Below, in pieces: positions 9,618 to 21,936 of a DNA stretch of 64,000 nucleotides (position 1 is its first letter; each line of letters opens with the position of its first letter). The notes beneath the pieces are model-generated. The model was not told the origin of the DNA and searched no databases. It worked only from the letters and a program-made list of their open reading frames with translations. This DNA is from Sphaerisporangium rubeum (GTDB taxonomy: Bacteria; Actinomycetota; Actinomycetes; Streptosporangiales; Streptosporangiaceae): assembly GCF_014207705.1 (NCBI RefSeq), contig NZ_JACHIU010000001.1, positions 6,378,501-6,442,500 on the forward strand, read 5' to 3'. Made by a program: the position numbers and the translations under genes.

Positions 9618-11126
9618 TCAGCCGGAGACCCCGAGGCGTTCCAGGATGAGCTCGCGGGCACGGCCCGCGTCGGCCTTGCCGCGGCTGGCCTTCATGACGC
9701 CGCCGACCAGCGCGCCGACCGCGGCGATCTTGCCGGAGCGCACCTTGTCGGCGGCGTCGGCGTTGGCGGCGAGCACGTCGTCGATGATGGACGTCAGCTC
9801 ACCCTCGTCGTTCACGATGCGCAGACCGCGGGCCTCGACCACCTCGTCGGGGGTGCCCTCACCGGCCAGCACGCCTTCGAGCACCTGCCGGGCCAGCTTG
9901 TCGTTGAGCGCGCCGGAGGCCACCAGCTCGACCACCCTGGCGATCTGCTGCGGCGTGATCGGCAGGTCGGCCAGCGCGGTGCCGGACTCGTTGGCGCGGC
10001 GGGCCAGCTCACCCATCCACCACTTGCGCGCGTCGGCCGCCGGCACACCGGCGGCGACCGTCGCCTCCACCAGGTCCACCGCGCCGGCGTTGCGCATGGC
10101 GGCCATGTCGAGGTCGGACAGGGCCCACTCGGCCTGGAGCCTCGCGCGGCGTGCCGCCGGGGGCTCGGGGAGGGTGGCGCGCAGCTCCTCGACCCACTCG
10201 GGGGCCGGCGCGATCGGCAGCAGGTCGGGCTCGGGGAAGTAGCGGTAGTCCTGCGCCTCCTCCTTGGACCGGCCGGAGGTGGTGGCGCCGGTGTCCTCGT
10301 GGAAGTGGCGGGTCTCCTGCACGATGCGGCCGCCGTCGGCGAGGATCGCCGCCTGGCGCTCGATCTCGCCGCGCACCGCGCGCTCGACGCTGCGCAGCGA
10401 GTTGACGTTCTTGGTCTCGGTGCGGGTGCCCCACTCCTTCGCGCCGCGCGGCATCAGCGAGACGTTGACGTCGCAGCGCAGCGAGCCCTGCTCCATGCGC
10501 ACGTCGGAGACGCCGAGCGTGCGCATCAGCTCGCGCAGTTCGGTGACGTACGCCTTGGCGACCTCAGGCGCGAGATGACCGGCCCCCTCGACGGGCCGGG
10601 TGACGATCTCGACGAGCGGGATGCCGGCGCGGTTGTAGTCGACGATCGAGTAGTCGGCGCCGTGGATGCGGCCGGTGGCGCCGCCGACGTGGGTGGACTT
10701 GCCGGTGTCCTCCTCCAGGTGGACCCGCTCGATGCCGACGCGGAACGTGCGGCCCTCGACCTCGACGTCGAGGTAGCCGTCGCTGCACAGCGGCTCGTCG
10801 TACTGGCTGATCTGGTAGTTCTTCGGCATGTCCGGATAGAAGTAGTTCTTCCGGGCGAAACGGCACCACTCGGCGATGCCGCAGTTCAGCGCCAGGCCGA
10901 TGCGGATGGTCGACTCGATCGCCTTGTCGTTGGCGACCGGCAGCGCACCCGGCAGGGCCAGGCACACGGGGCACACATGGGTGTTCGGCGGCGCGCCGAA
11001 CTCGGTGCGGCAGCCACAGAACATCTTGGACTCGGTGCCGAGCTCGACGTGGGTCTCAAGGCCCAGCACCGGCTCGAAGCGCTCAAGCGCCTCGTCGAAC
11101 GGCATGGTGGCGCGGGTGGTGGTCAC
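9618..11126 (-). CDS. gatB: Asp-tRNA(Asn)/Glu-tRNA(Gln) amidotransferase subunit B
   Basis: tRNA-binding and kinase subunit of the GatCAB complex, which converts misacylated Glu-tRNA(Gln) or Asp-tRNA(Asn) to the correct amide. The start region [21 protein letters not shown] and the zinc-type cysteine set CGC...CPVC are visible, followed by the [20 protein letters not shown] core and a C-terminal YqeY-like domain ending in LERLGVSG. The GTG at 11126 is chosen: it overlaps the gatA stop as GTGA and has AAGGAGG about 10 nt upstream. This gives 502 residues, the usual length. It is the last gene of gatC-gatA-gatB, so translation is coupled. Confidence 0.96.
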   Translation of the reverse strand: MTTTRATMPFDEALERFEPVLGLETHVELGTESKMFCGCRTEFGAPPNTHVCPVCLALPGALPVANDKAIESTIRIGLALNCGIAEWCRFARKNYFYPDMPKNYQISQYDEPLCSDGYLDVEVEGRTFRVGIERVHLEEDTGKSTHVGGATGRIHGADYSIVDYNRAGIPLVEIVTRPVEGAGHLAPEVAKAYVTELRELMRTLGVSDVRMEQGSLRCDVNVSLMPRGAKEWGTRTETKNVNSLRSVERAVRGEIERQAAILADGGRIVQETRHFHEDTGATTSGRSKEEAQDYRYFPEPDLLPIAPAPEWVEELRATLPEPPAARRARLQAEWALSDLDMAAMRNAGAVDLVEATVAAGVPAADARKWWMGELARRANESGTALADLPITPQQIARVVELVASGALNDKLARQVLEGVLAGEGTPDEVVEARGLRIVNDEGELTSIIDDVLAANADAADKVRSGKIAAVGALVGGVMKASRGKADAGRARELILERLGVSG

Positions 11127-12613
11127 AGTGCCGGAGCCTCCTTCAGCAGCGGGCCGCCCCAGCGGTCCTGGAACGCCTTCTCGACGGCGGCGCCGACGCG
11201 GTAGCACCGGTCGTCCCCGAGGACCGGCGCCATGATCTGCAACCCGGCCGGCAGGCCGTCCTCGTCGGCCAGGCCGCAGGGAACCGAGATGGCGGCGTTT
11301 CCGGCGAGGTTGGCCGGGATGGTGCACAGGTCGGCGAGGTACATCGCCATGGGGTCGTCCGCGCGCTCCCCGATGGGGAACGCCGTGGTCGGCGTGGTCG
11401 GCGAGATCAGCACGTCCACCTGGTGGAACGCCGCCTCGAAGTCACGGGAGATCAGCGTGCGGACCTTCTGCGCCGAGCCGTAGTAGGCGTCGTAGTAACC
11501 GCTGGACAGCGCGTACGTGCCGAGCATGATGCGCCGCTTCACCTCGGCGCCGAAACCGGCGGCCCTGGTGAGCGCCATGACCTCCTCGGCGCTGCGGGTG
11601 CCGTCGTCGCCGACACGCAGGCCGTACCGCATGCCGTCGAACCTCGCGAGGTTCGACGAGCACTCCGACGGCGCGATCAGGTAGTAGGCCGGCAGCGCGT
11701 AGGTGAAGCTCGGGCAGGAGACCTCGGTGACCTTGGCGCCGAGGGACTCCAGCAGGTCCACCGCCTCCTGGAAGCGGGCCAGCACACCGGGCTGGTAGCC
11801 CTCGCCGGACAGCTCCCTGACCACGCCGACCCGCAGGCCCGCGACGTCGCCGTGCCTCGCGGCCTCGACCACCGGCGGCACCTCGGCGTGGATGGACGTG
11901 GAGTCCATCACGTCGTGGCCGGAGAACGCCTCGTGCAGCAGCGCCGCGTCGAGCACGGTGCGCGCGAACGGGCCGGGGGTGTCCAGCGAGGACGCGAAGG
12001 CGATCAGGCCGTACCGTGACGAACCGCCGTAGGTCGGCTTCATGCCGACGATGCCGGTGACCGCGGCCGGCTGGCGGATCGAGCCGCCGGTGTCGGTGCC
12101 GGTGGACAGCGGCGCCTGGTAGGACGCCACGGCCGCGCTGGAACCGCCGGACGAGCCGCCGGGGATGCGGCCGAGGTCCCACGGGTTGTGCGACGGGCCG
12201 TACGCGGAGTTCTCGGTGGAGGAGCCCATCGCGAACTCGTCGAGGTTGGTCTTGCCGAGGATCACCAGGCCCGCCTCGCGCAGACGGGCCGTCACCGTGG
12301 CGTCGTACGGCGGCCGGTAACCTTCGAGGATCTTGGAACCGGCCGTGGTCGGCATGTCCTTGGTGGTGAACACGTCCTTGTGCGCGATCGGCACCCCGGC
12401 CAGCGGCCCGAGCGCCTCCCCCGCGGCGCGGCGCGCGTCGACCGAGCGGGCCTGCTCCAGCGCCGCCTCGGCGGCGACGTGGAGGAACGCGCCGACCTTG
12501 CCGTCCACCTCGGCGATGCGGTCCAGGTGGGCCTGCGTGACCTCGACGGCCGACACCTCGCCGGCGGCCATCAGCTCGCCGAGCTCGGCGGCGGTCCTGC
12601 GGGTGAGGCTCAT
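11123..12613 (-). CDS. gatA: Asp-tRNA(Asn)/Glu-tRNA(Gln) amidotransferase subunit A
   Basis: Amidase-signature subunit that releases ammonia from glutamine for GatB. The Ser-cisSer-Lys triad is visible as the lysine in VPIAHKDVF, the cis-serine in GGSIRQPA and the nucleophile region [11 protein letters not shown] with TDTGGSI. At 496 residues it has the family length. The ATG overlaps the gatC stop as ATGA and the gene end overlaps the gatB start as GTGA, so all three subunits are translationally coupled, as expected for a 1:1:1 complex. Confidence 0.97.
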   Translation of the reverse strand: MSLTRRTAAELGELMAAGEVSAVEVTQAHLDRIAEVDGKVGAFLHVAAEAALEQARSVDARRAAGEALGPLAGVPIAHKDVFTTKDMPTTAGSKILEGYRPPYDATVTARLREAGLVILGKTNLDEFAMGSSTENSAYGPSHNPWDLGRIPGGSSGGSSAAVASYQAPLSTGTDTGGSIRQPAAVTGIVGMKPTYGGSSRYGLIAFASSLDTPGPFARTVLDAALLHEAFSGHDVMDSTSIHAEVPPVVEAARHGDVAGLRVGVVRELSGEGYQPGVLARFQEAVDLLESLGAKVTEVSCPSFTYALPAYYLIAPSECSSNLARFDGMRYGLRVGDDGTRSAEEVMALTRAAGFGAEVKRRIMLGTYALSSGYYDAYYGSAQKVRTLISRDFEAAFHQVDVLISPTTPTTAFPIGERADDPMAMYLADLCTIPANLAGNAAISVPCGLADEDGLPAGLQIMAPVLGDDRCYRVGAAVEKAFQDRWGGPLLKEAPAL

Positions 12614-12909
12614 GCCTCCTCCCCGAGGATGCGCGGCACGCGGAACCGGTCGTCCTCGACCGCCGGGGCCATCGCCAGCGCCTCCTGCGGCGTCAGGCAG
12701 GGCCGCGCCTCGTCAGGCCGGTAGACGTTGGTGAGCGGCAGAGCGTGCGACGACGGCGGGATGTCACCGGAGGCCACCTCGGCGACACGCGCGACCGCGG
12801 CGATGATCTGGTCGAGCTGCGCGGCGTAGTGGTCGAGCTCGGCGTCGGCCAGCGCCAGCCGTGACAGGCGGGCGAGGTGAGCGACCTCGTCGCGGGTTAT
12901 GGCGGACAT
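12610..12909 (-). CDS. gatC: Asp-tRNA(Asn)/Glu-tRNA(Gln) amidotransferase subunit C
   Basis: Small 99-residue belt subunit that wraps GatA and GatB. It shows the family pattern [17 protein letters not shown] at the start, then [14 protein letters not shown], and the [21 protein letters not shown] stretch before a variable tail. First gene of the operon. The 111-nt gap from the GGDEF-EAL stop codon upstream should hold the promoter, but no clear -35/-10 is seen. Confidence 0.96.
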   Translation of the reverse strand: MSAITRDEVAHLARLSRLALADAELDHYAAQLDQIIAAVARVAEVASGDIPPSSHALPLTNVYRPDEARPCLTPQEALAMAPAVEDDRFRVPRILGEEA

Positions 12910-13020
12910 GAGTCGTCAACCCGTTTCATGGACGGCAATCGGACAGTGTCATCCTAGGGCTCGCCACCGGACGGGACCGAACCGTTAACCACCGCTTTCC
13001 CGGCCGTGACGACCCGGCGG

Positions 13021-15090
13021 CTAGGACGCGGTGACCTCAGCCGAACCGCACAGCGGCAGTGCGCCGCGCATGCGGCGGGCCTTGAGCCAGGTGGTGGTCT
13101 CCACGGCCGGCATCGCCTCGGCGAACCACCAGCCCTGGCCCGCGTCACACCCCATCTCGGTCAGAAGGATCGCGGCCTCCTCGGTCTCCACGCCTTCGGC
13201 GACCGAACGCAGGCCGAGCGAGCGCACGAGGTCCACGATGGAACGGACGATGCGCTCGTCGTCACCGGACTTGCCGATGCGCTGCACGAACGAGCCGTCG
13301 ATCTTGACCTCGGACACCGGCAGGCGCTGGAGGCGTACCAGCGAGCTGTAACCGGTGCCGAAGTCGTCCAGGGCCAGCGGCACGCCGAGCCGCACCAGAG
13401 CGCGCACCGAATCGGCGGTGTAGGCCTGGTCGGTCATCAAGATGCGCTCGGTGACCTCCAGCTGGACCGCGTCAGGAGGCAGGCTCAGGCGGACGAGACC
13501 GGCCTCCAGCAGGTCGGGAAGCGCGGGGTCCAGCAGGTCGCGGGCCGAGACGTTGACCGCGACGGGGACCTTGAGGCCCTGGTGCCACCACTCGGCGGCC
13601 TGTTCGAGCGCCATGTCGATCACGTGCTGGGTGAGCTCGCGCATGAGGTACGACTGCTCGGCCAGCGGGATGAAGTCGGCCGGGTACACCGGGCCGCGCA
13701 CCGGGTGCCACCAGCGCAGCAGCGCCTCGACACCCTCCACCACGCCGGTGGCGAGGCCCACCTTGGGCTGGTAGTGGAGCTGGAGCTCGTTGCCGCCGAT
13801 GGCTCTGCGCAGGTCGCCGAGCAGGTTGAGACGCTCAGGCGAGTTGCGGTCCTTCTCCGCGACGTACACCTCGACGCCGGTACGCGCCTCCTTGGCGAAG
13901 TACATGGCCACGTCGGAGCGTTGCAGCAGCAACTCGAAGTCCGGAGCGTGGTCGGGGTACAGCGCGATGCCGACGGAGGCGTCCAGGTCGAAGGTCAGGC
14001 CCTCGAGGCGCACCGGCTCGGTCAGCGCGACCCGCAGGCGTGCCGCGACCTCGCGCGCGGCGAACGCGTCGCGGACGGTCGGCAGCAGCACGGCGAACTC
14101 GTCGCCGCCGAGCCGCGCCACCACGTCGCCGGGCCGCACGCTGTGCGTGAGGCGGTGCGCGACGATCTGCAACAGCCGGTCCCCCACAGGGTGGCCGAGA
14201 GTGTCGTTGACCTCCTTGAACCGGTCGAGGTCGAGCAGCAGCAGGCCGACACGCTGCCGGTCGCGGGCCTCGGCCAGGGCCTCCTCGGTGCGCAGGATCA
14301 GCATCTTGCGGTTCGGCAGCGACGTCAGGCCGTCGTGCATGGCCTGGTGGTCGCGGCGGCGCGACAGGGACGCGGTGAAGTACATCGTCGCCAGCGGCGC
14401 CACGAACAGCGGCACCATGGCCGGGGAACGGCTCATCACGACGACGACCAGCGGCGCGAGGCCGAGCAGCGCGGCGTACATGGCGCTCTGGTGGCCGATC
14501 GTGGTCCGCAGCACGCGGCGCAGCGGACGGCGCTCATGCAGCGCGACGGCGCCGCAGACCAGCACGCAGCGCACCGCGAAGTACGCCACCGCCGCGAGCC
14601 CGACCGGCGCGATGTCCGCGCCGTCCGGCACCCACGGGGCCGCCGGGTGGGGATGGTGGCCGAACGCGCCGAGCACCACGGCCGCCGCCGTGGAGGCCAG
14701 AGCCACCTGGGAGACGTTGAACGCCACCCGGTGCCAGGCCCTGCGGTGCAGCAGTCCGCTCACCACGACCGCCAGCGTGTGGATCAGCAGGGCCACGGAG
14801 AGCCCGTGGTAGAGCAGGACCGCGAAGGTGAACAGCGTCGAGGTCGCCGTGCCTCCGGCCAGCCGGGAGTTGGAGACGATGATCGGCCGCAGCTCCCCCA
14901 GCACGACCAGGACGACCAGCATCCAAAACAGCGAGGACGTGCGCGCGAGCGCGGCGAACTCCTCGACGCCGAGCCGCATCTCGGCGACGACGAGCGCCGC
15001 GAGGCCCGCGGCGATGACCGCCACCAGGTACGTCCACAGCGGCGAGTAGCGCCTCGGCCCGAGGTCGCGCGTGTCGGATGGGTCCGTCAT
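13021..15090 (-). CDS. rmdB: Membrane GGDEF-EAL cyclic-di-GMP protein (RmdB-like)
   Basis: Second cyclic-di-GMP turnover protein in the window. Residues 1-245 hold about six to seven hydrophobic helices, followed directly, without a PAS domain, by a GGDEF domain (RLGGDEFAVL, with inhibitory RPGD five residues before it) and an EAL domain (VEALLRWWHP, NVSARDL, EVTERIL, DDFGTGYSSL, KIDGSFV). Both active sites look intact. Its place between ligA and gatC is the same as that of Streptomyces rmdB (SCO5495), which is needed for normal aerial development; the symbol rests on this synteny and architecture. ATG at 15090 is preferred over a TTG two codons upstream. Confidence 0.9.
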   Translation of the reverse strand: MTDPSDTRDLGPRRYSPLWTYLVAVIAAGLAALVVAEMRLGVEEFAALARTSSLFWMLVVLVVLGELRPIIVSNSRLAGGTATSTLFTFAVLLYHGLSVALLIHTLAVVVSGLLHRRAWHRVAFNVSQVALASTAAAVVLGAFGHHPHPAAPWVPDGADIAPVGLAAVAYFAVRCVLVCGAVALHERRPLRRVLRTTIGHQSAMYAALLGLAPLVVVVMSRSPAMVPLFVAPLATMYFTASLSRRRDHQAMHDGLTSLPNRKMLILRTEEALAEARDRQRVGLLLLDLDRFKEVNDTLGHPVGDRLLQIVAHRLTHSVRPGDVVARLGGDEFAVLLPTVRDAFAAREVAARLRVALTEPVRLEGLTFDLDASVGIALYPDHAPDFELLLQRSDVAMYFAKEARTGVEVYVAEKDRNSPERLNLLGDLRRAIGGNELQLHYQPKVGLATGVVEGVEALLRWWHPVRGPVYPADFIPLAEQSYLMRELTQHVIDMALEQAAEWWHQGLKVPVAVNVSARDLLDPALPDLLEAGLVRLSLPPDAVQLEVTERILMTDQAYTADSVRALVRLGVPLALDDFGTGYSSLVRLQRLPVSEVKIDGSFVQRIGKSGDDERIVRSIVDLVRSLGLRSVAEGVETEEAAILLTEMGCDAGQGWWFAEAMPAVETTTWLKARRMRGALPLCGSAEVTAS

Positions 15091-15726
15091 AGGCAACTAA
15101 ACCCCCAAGAGGTCACTATGGGAGGGTACGACCTCTGGGCCACTTCGCGAAACCGGTTGGGCACGTTCCGTCACCAGAAGTTTCCACGACTGATCACAAA
15201 CCCACCGACACCTTCCCGCGCCGTTCCTCTGGAACATCCCGTTAACCTGCGCGACGGCATACTTCCCACCGACCGCGAGCCGTGGACGTCGGCAGAAAGC
15301 CGGTCAAGGCCGCCGCACGCCAGATTGCCTCCGCCGAGGACCGTGCCGTCGTCGACGGGCTACCCCGCCGCGGGCATCGGAGGCGTCCGCGGTTGCCCCG
15401 TTCAACCCTCGCCTCCGCCGGCCGAGCCGCGCGACCACCCCGACACGATCGGCCAGTCCGTCAGCACCCGGCGCCTGGCCGGCGTGGACGACCCCTACTC
15501 CCTCGCACCCAGCGCCGAGGCCCACCCAGTGATCAGCGAGACGTCAGACCACGGCCACCCATCTACGAACGCCTCCGCCGCCGTCATCGTCGGCGACATC
15601 ATCTGGGCCCCGCCATCACCGGCGCCTTCCTCCTGACCACCCGAGGCGGCGACCACACCCTGCACCATGGAAACCACACGACACGGCTACACAACCCTGG
15701 CCCCCACCTCGCCGAGCCGGAAAACC
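15091..15726. other. Intergenic region upstream of the RmdB-like gene, no gene supported
   Basis: About 640 nt with no convincing coding frame on either strand: the open frames are Arg/Pro-rich GC artefacts and none has a good ribosome binding site. The 15.1-15.25 kb part has lower GC and probably carries the promoter of the minus-strand GGDEF-EAL gene. A short minus-strand frame near 15500-15600 reads like ordinary protein for about 30 residues (AEAFVDGWPWSDVSL), possibly a gene relic, but it cannot be extended. Confidence 0.5.
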
Positions 15727-15881
15727 CGCACCGCACCGCACCGCACGGCACCGCACCGCACCGCACCGCACGGCACCGCACGGCACGGCACCGCACCGCA
15801 CGGCACGGCACGGCACCGCACCGCACGGCACGGCACGGCACCGCACCGCACGGCACGGCACCGCACCGCACCGCGCGGCAC
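15727..15881. repeat. Pentanucleotide array (CGCAC/GGCAC) between ligA and the RmdB-like gene
   Basis: About 150 bp made of some 30 five-base units that alternate between GCACC and GCACG. Because the unit is not a multiple of three, all three frames on the minus strand are open and read as Cys/Arg/Ala/Val-rich repeats; these are not genes. It ends about 65 bp beyond the ligA stop codon. Slipped-strand expansion is the likely origin. Confidence 0.9.
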
Positions 15882-15945
15882 GGTCAGGCGAACCCGATCA
15901 CGGCCCTCACCCAGGACGGGCTCATCGGTGGGAGCCGTTGTACGG

Positions 15946-18507
<2,562 letters not shown>

Positions 18508-18660
18508 CTACGGCCGCCGACATGCTCCCGCACCCCCGCTTGGCCGCTCTACCTGGGGAATCGTTACTTCCACCATGCCATTCGGCACCGACATTTCTCC
18601 ACGAACCTCGCCATCACCACCATCGCCCCACAAGTCCCATCAATACACCCCTATCAGGAG

Positions 18661-19674
18661 TCAGTCCTCACGATCCTCCGGGTCCTCGCGCAGCACACGC
18701 GCGGCCTCACGGCAGCGGGCCAGAGCGGCGCGCGCGTACGCCGGGGAGGCGCCGGCCAGGCCGCAGGACGGCGTGAGGACCGCCTGTGCCGCCAGTGCGC
18801 CGGGGTCGAAGCCGAGACGGCGCCACAACTCGATGACGGGCTTGGCGACGACCCCCTTGTCGGGAAGCCGCGTGCCGCCTCTGCCGGGGACGACGCCGAA
18901 GAACAAGGCGGTGCCGGCCTCGACGGCCTCGCCGATGTGGTCCTCGTCGCGGCGCCGCAGCAGGGAGAGATCGAGAGAAAGACCACCGGCCCCGGCCCCA
19001 CGCAGCACATCGAACGGCACCCCCGGCGCGCAGCAGTGCACCAGCGTGAAAACGTCCGCCGGCAGCACGGCGTGCAACCGCTCCGACACCAGCGGCGGCT
19101 CCACCGCCGCGAGCCGGCCGAACCCCGAGGCGGTCGGCACGGTGCCGGCCAGCACACCCGGCAGCCCCGGCTCGTCGATCTGCACCACCACCTGGGCTCC
19201 CGGCACCCGTGAACGCACCGCCGCGACATGGCCCGCCAGCCCCTCGGCCAGCGAGTCGGCGAGGTCGCGCACCGCGCCGCCGTCCGCGAGCACCTTGTCG
19301 CCGTACCGCAGCTCGATGGCCCCCGCCAGCGTCCACGGCCCGCAGACCTGGATCTTCAATGGCCCTTCGTACCCCTGCGCGACCTCCTCCAGCCCGTCGA
19401 GGTCGCGTGCCAGATGTTCCTTGGCCCTGCGCGCGTCCCGTCCCGGATGATCGGCCATGCGCCACCCCGACGGCTGCACCTCCACAGGCAACTCGACCAG
19501 CAGGGACGCCGTGCGGCCGATCATGTCGGCTCCCACACCGCGATCCGGCAACTCGGGTAGATAAGGCAGATCAGGCAACTCGCCGAAGACCACTCGCAAC
19601 GTCTCGACGTGATCGTTACCGGGATGGGAACCCACCCCTGTCGCCGCAGCGGGATTCCAGGGAAATTGACTCAC
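18661..19674 (-). CDS. Cobalamin-independent methionine synthase-like protein (MetE C-terminal domain)
   Basis: A stand-alone barrel resembling the catalytic half of MetE, of about 337 residues from GTG 19674 (reading SQFPWNPAAATGVGSHPG). The likely zinc ligands are the His and Cys of LVHCCAPG and the Cys of LTPSCGLAG; the family glutamate is less clear. It lacks the N-terminal folate-binding half of true MetE, so the methyl donor is uncertain; a role in methionine synthesis or another thiol methyl transfer is inferred. Such proteins commonly lie between ligA and mnmA in actinomycetes. The ribosome binding site is weak; a longer in-frame start at 19746 would add 24 poorly conserved residues. 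Confidence 0.8.
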   Translation of the reverse strand: MSQFPWNPAAATGVGSHPGNDHVETLRVVFGELPDLPYLPELPDRGVGADMIGRTASLLVELPVEVQPSGWRMADHPGRDARRAKEHLARDLDGLEEVAQGYEGPLKIQVCGPWTLAGAIELRYGDKVLADGGAVRDLADSLAEGLAGHVAAVRSRVPGAQVVVQIDEPGLPGVLAGTVPTASGFGRLAAVEPPLVSERLHAVLPADVFTLVHCCAPGVPFDVLRGAGAGGLSLDLSLLRRRDEDHIGEAVEAGTALFFGVVPGRGGTRLPDKGVVAKPVIELWRRLGFDPGALAAQAVLTPSCGLAGASPAYARAALARCREAARVLREDPEDRED

Positions 19675-19769
19675 AGCCCGAAGCTTAGGACCGGCGCGAA
19701 CAGCCCGGACGAGCCCTGTGGACAACGCAAGGAATGTCGGCGCCATCTGCTACCGCCACACATCGTCCG

Positions 19770-19870
19770 CTCCGACCGGACCCGGACGACTCCAGCCGTG
19801 GCGACTCCGACCCCAGCGGCTCCGGCCGTGGCGACTCCGACCCAGGCGACTCCGGGTCCGGCCGACTCCG
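19770..19870. repeat. GACTCC-based low-complexity stretch
   Basis: About 100 bp in which short units such as GGCGACTCCGACCC and GGCTCCGGCCGT recur several times in direct orientation. It fills most of the gap between the divergent MetE-like and metallo-hydrolase genes (19675-20012), so it is also in the promoter zone of both. No gene is seen in this gap. Confidence 0.65.
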
Positions 19871-20012
19871 GCCTTCCGCGCCTTCACGTCTCCGGAGTGC
19901 CGGCCATAGAGAAGCCGTAGAGAAATGGCCTCCACCTGCTCGGCAGCCCGGCGCGCGCCGTACTTCACGGGGTGCCGGGGAACGCCGCGCGGCGAGGACC
20001 ATGATGGGAGAT

Positions 20013-20645
20013 ATGAAGCTCACCAAACACGGGCACGCGTGTGTGCGGCTGGAGAAGGACGGGGCCACCCTGGTCATCGACCCCGGAGGGCTGACCGAGG
20101 AGTCGGCGCTCGACGGAGCCGACGCCGTGCTCATCACGCACGAGCACTTCGACCACCTGGAGGTCGAACGCCTCGCCGCCCTCGGACCGCACGTCCAGAT
20201 CTGGACATGCGACGCCGTGGCCAGTCAACTCGACGGCATCGGCGCCACGGTCAACGTCGTCGGTGAAGGCGATTCCTTCACCGCCGCCGGATTCGACGTC
20301 GGGGTGGCCGGCCGACAGCACGCGAGGATCGCCTTCGACATGCCGGTGGTGCCGAACATCGGCTTCCTGGTGGACGGCGAGCTGTTCCACCCCGGCGACG
20401 CCTTCACCGTCCCCGGCGTCCCCGTCGGCACCCTGCTGACCCCGACCTCAGGCCCCTGGCTCAAGGCGGCCGAATTCGTGGACTACCTGCGTGAGGTCGC
20501 GCCGCAGCGCGCGTACTCCATCCACGACGGCCTGTACAACGACATCGGCCTGGCCCTGGTGGACAACACACTGAACCGTCGCGGCGAAGCCCAGAACGCC
20601 GACTTCCGCCGCCTCAAGCCCGGCGAAAGCGTCACCCTGCCCTGA
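20013..20645 (+). CDS. Metallo-beta-lactamase-fold metal-dependent hydrolase
   Basis: About 210 residues, of the L-ascorbate-lactonase-like/UPF0173-type MBL fold. The start MKLTKHGHACVRLE is typical of the family, the first metal-binding motif is THEHFDH (HxHxDH), and later ligands are likely in FHPGDAF and SIHDGLYND. The substrate is unknown. Three in-frame ATGs occur at 20001, 20004 and 20013; the last is chosen by family start position, although GGGAG is very close to it. The frame is open far upstream, but the extra part is Ser/Gly/Asp repeat and is not protein-like. Convergent with mnmA. Confidence 0.82.
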   Translation: MKLTKHGHACVRLEKDGATLVIDPGGLTEESALDGADAVLITHEHFDHLEVERLAALGPHVQIWTCDAVASQLDGIGATVNVVGEGDSFTAAGFDVGVAGRQHARIAFDMPVVPNIGFLVDGELFHPGDAFTVPGVPVGTLLTPTSGPWLKAAEFVDYLREVAPQRAYSIHDGLYNDIGLALVDNTLNRRGEAQNADFRRLKPGESVTLP

Positions 20646-20748
20646 CGTTCCCACAGGGACAGGCGACCCGTCGCCGGCCGCCGGTCCCGGCGGGAAGACG
20701 CCGTCCGTACCGGGACCCGCATGACCACTCAAGAACGCGCGGCCTCGC

Positions 20749-21819
20749 TCAGGACGACGAGGTGATGGTGGCGGACCCCAGCACGGTGTCCCCGTCGTAG
20801 AGGACGGCCGCCTGGCCCGCCGCCACACCCGTCGCCGGACTGTCCAGCTCGATGTGCATATCGTCACCCGAAAGCTGCACCCGGCACCCGTACACCTCGC
20901 CGTGCGCACGCAGCTGCACCTGGCAGACCAGTGGCTCGCGCGGCTCGGCGACCGGCCCGTTCCAGATCGGCCGGCTCCCCACGATCGAACTCACCGCCAG
21001 GGACGACCGCGGCCCCACCGTCACCGTGTTGGACACCGGCTCGATGGACAACACGTACCGCGGCCGTCCGTCCGGCGTCGGCCGGTCGATCCGCAACCCC
21101 TTGCGCTGTCCGATCGTGAACCCGTAAGCCCCCGCGTGCTCCCCCACGACCTCACCGGACTCGTCCACGATCGGCCCCGGCTCCGACCCGAGCCTGTCGG
21201 CGAGGAACCCGCGCGTGTCCCCGTCCGCGATGAAGCAAATGTCATGACTGTCCGGCTTGTCGGCCACGGTGAGCCCCCGCACCGCCGCCTCGGCCCGCAC
21301 CTCGGCCTTGGTCGACCCCCCCAGCGGGAAAACGGCCCGCGCGAGCTGCTCCCGCGTCAGCACCCCGAGAACGTACGACTGGTCCTTCCCCGCGTCCACA
21401 CTGCGCCGCAGCACCCCGCCGTCCAGCCGCGCGTGATGCCCCGTCACGACCGCGTCGAACCCCAGCGCCACCGCACGGTCGAGCACCGCCTCGAACTTGA
21501 TCTTCTCGTTGCACCGCAGACAAGGATTAGGCGTCCGCCCCGCCGCGTACTCACTGACGAAGTCCTCGACCACGTCCCGATGGAACCGCTCCGCCATGTC
21601 CCACACGTAGAACGGGATCCCGATCACATCGGCCGCACGCCGAGCGTCCCGGGAATCCTCCAGGGTGCAACACCCCCGGGCCCCGGTCCGGTACGACTGC
21701 GGATTGGACGACAACGCAAGGTGAACCCCGGTGACGTCATGACCGGCCTCAGCCGCCCGAGCCGCCGCCACCGCGGAATCCACACCGCCGGACATGGCGG
21801 CCAGCACACGAAGACTCAT
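20749..21819 (-). CDS. mnmA: tRNA-specific 2-thiouridylase
   Basis: Adds sulfur to position 2 of the wobble uridine (U34) in Lys, Glu and Gln tRNAs. The PP-loop SGGVDS is near residue 10. The catalytic cysteines are in [14 protein letters not shown] and [11 protein letters not shown], followed by the central domain [10 protein letters not shown]-like stretch (here [14 protein letters not shown]) and a C-terminal beta-barrel. The length of 356 residues is normal. The sulfur donor is a cysteine desulfurase, and a good candidate lies at 28318-29478, separated here by about 6.5 kb of accessory genes. Confidence 0.95.
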   Translation of the reverse strand: MSLRVLAAMSGGVDSAVAAARAAEAGHDVTGVHLALSSNPQSYRTGARGCCTLEDSRDARRAADVIGIPFYVWDMAERFHRDVVEDFVSEYAAGRTPNPCLRCNEKIKFEAVLDRAVALGFDAVVTGHHARLDGGVLRRSVDAGKDQSYVLGVLTREQLARAVFPLGGSTKAEVRAEAAVRGLTVADKPDSHDICFIADGDTRGFLADRLGSEPGPIVDESGEVVGEHAGAYGFTIGQRKGLRIDRPTPDGRPRYVLSIEPVSNTVTVGPRSSLAVSSIVGSRPIWNGPVAEPREPLVCQVQLRAHGEVYGCRVQLSGDDMHIELDSPATGVAAGQAAVLYDGDTVLGSATITSSS

Positions 21820-21936
21820 AACCCTTCGAGACTACCTTTCCCCCACCCCCTGGCCGCCGCACTGTGGACGAAGCAGCCGGGGGTGGATCACGGAAAGGAC
21901 GCCTCTCGACGAGGAGCCCTCAGGCCAGGAGGCCGA

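Noticed and set aside
15599-15881. Cys/Arg/Ala/Val repeat proteins (several frames)
   Set aside because: Produced by the pentanucleotide array, which keeps all three frames open.
15727-15881. CRISPR array
   Set aside because: No unique spacers and no repeat of 23-40 nt; units are five bases. The same applies to the arrays at 27.3-28.2, 30.1-30.6 and 33.3 kb.
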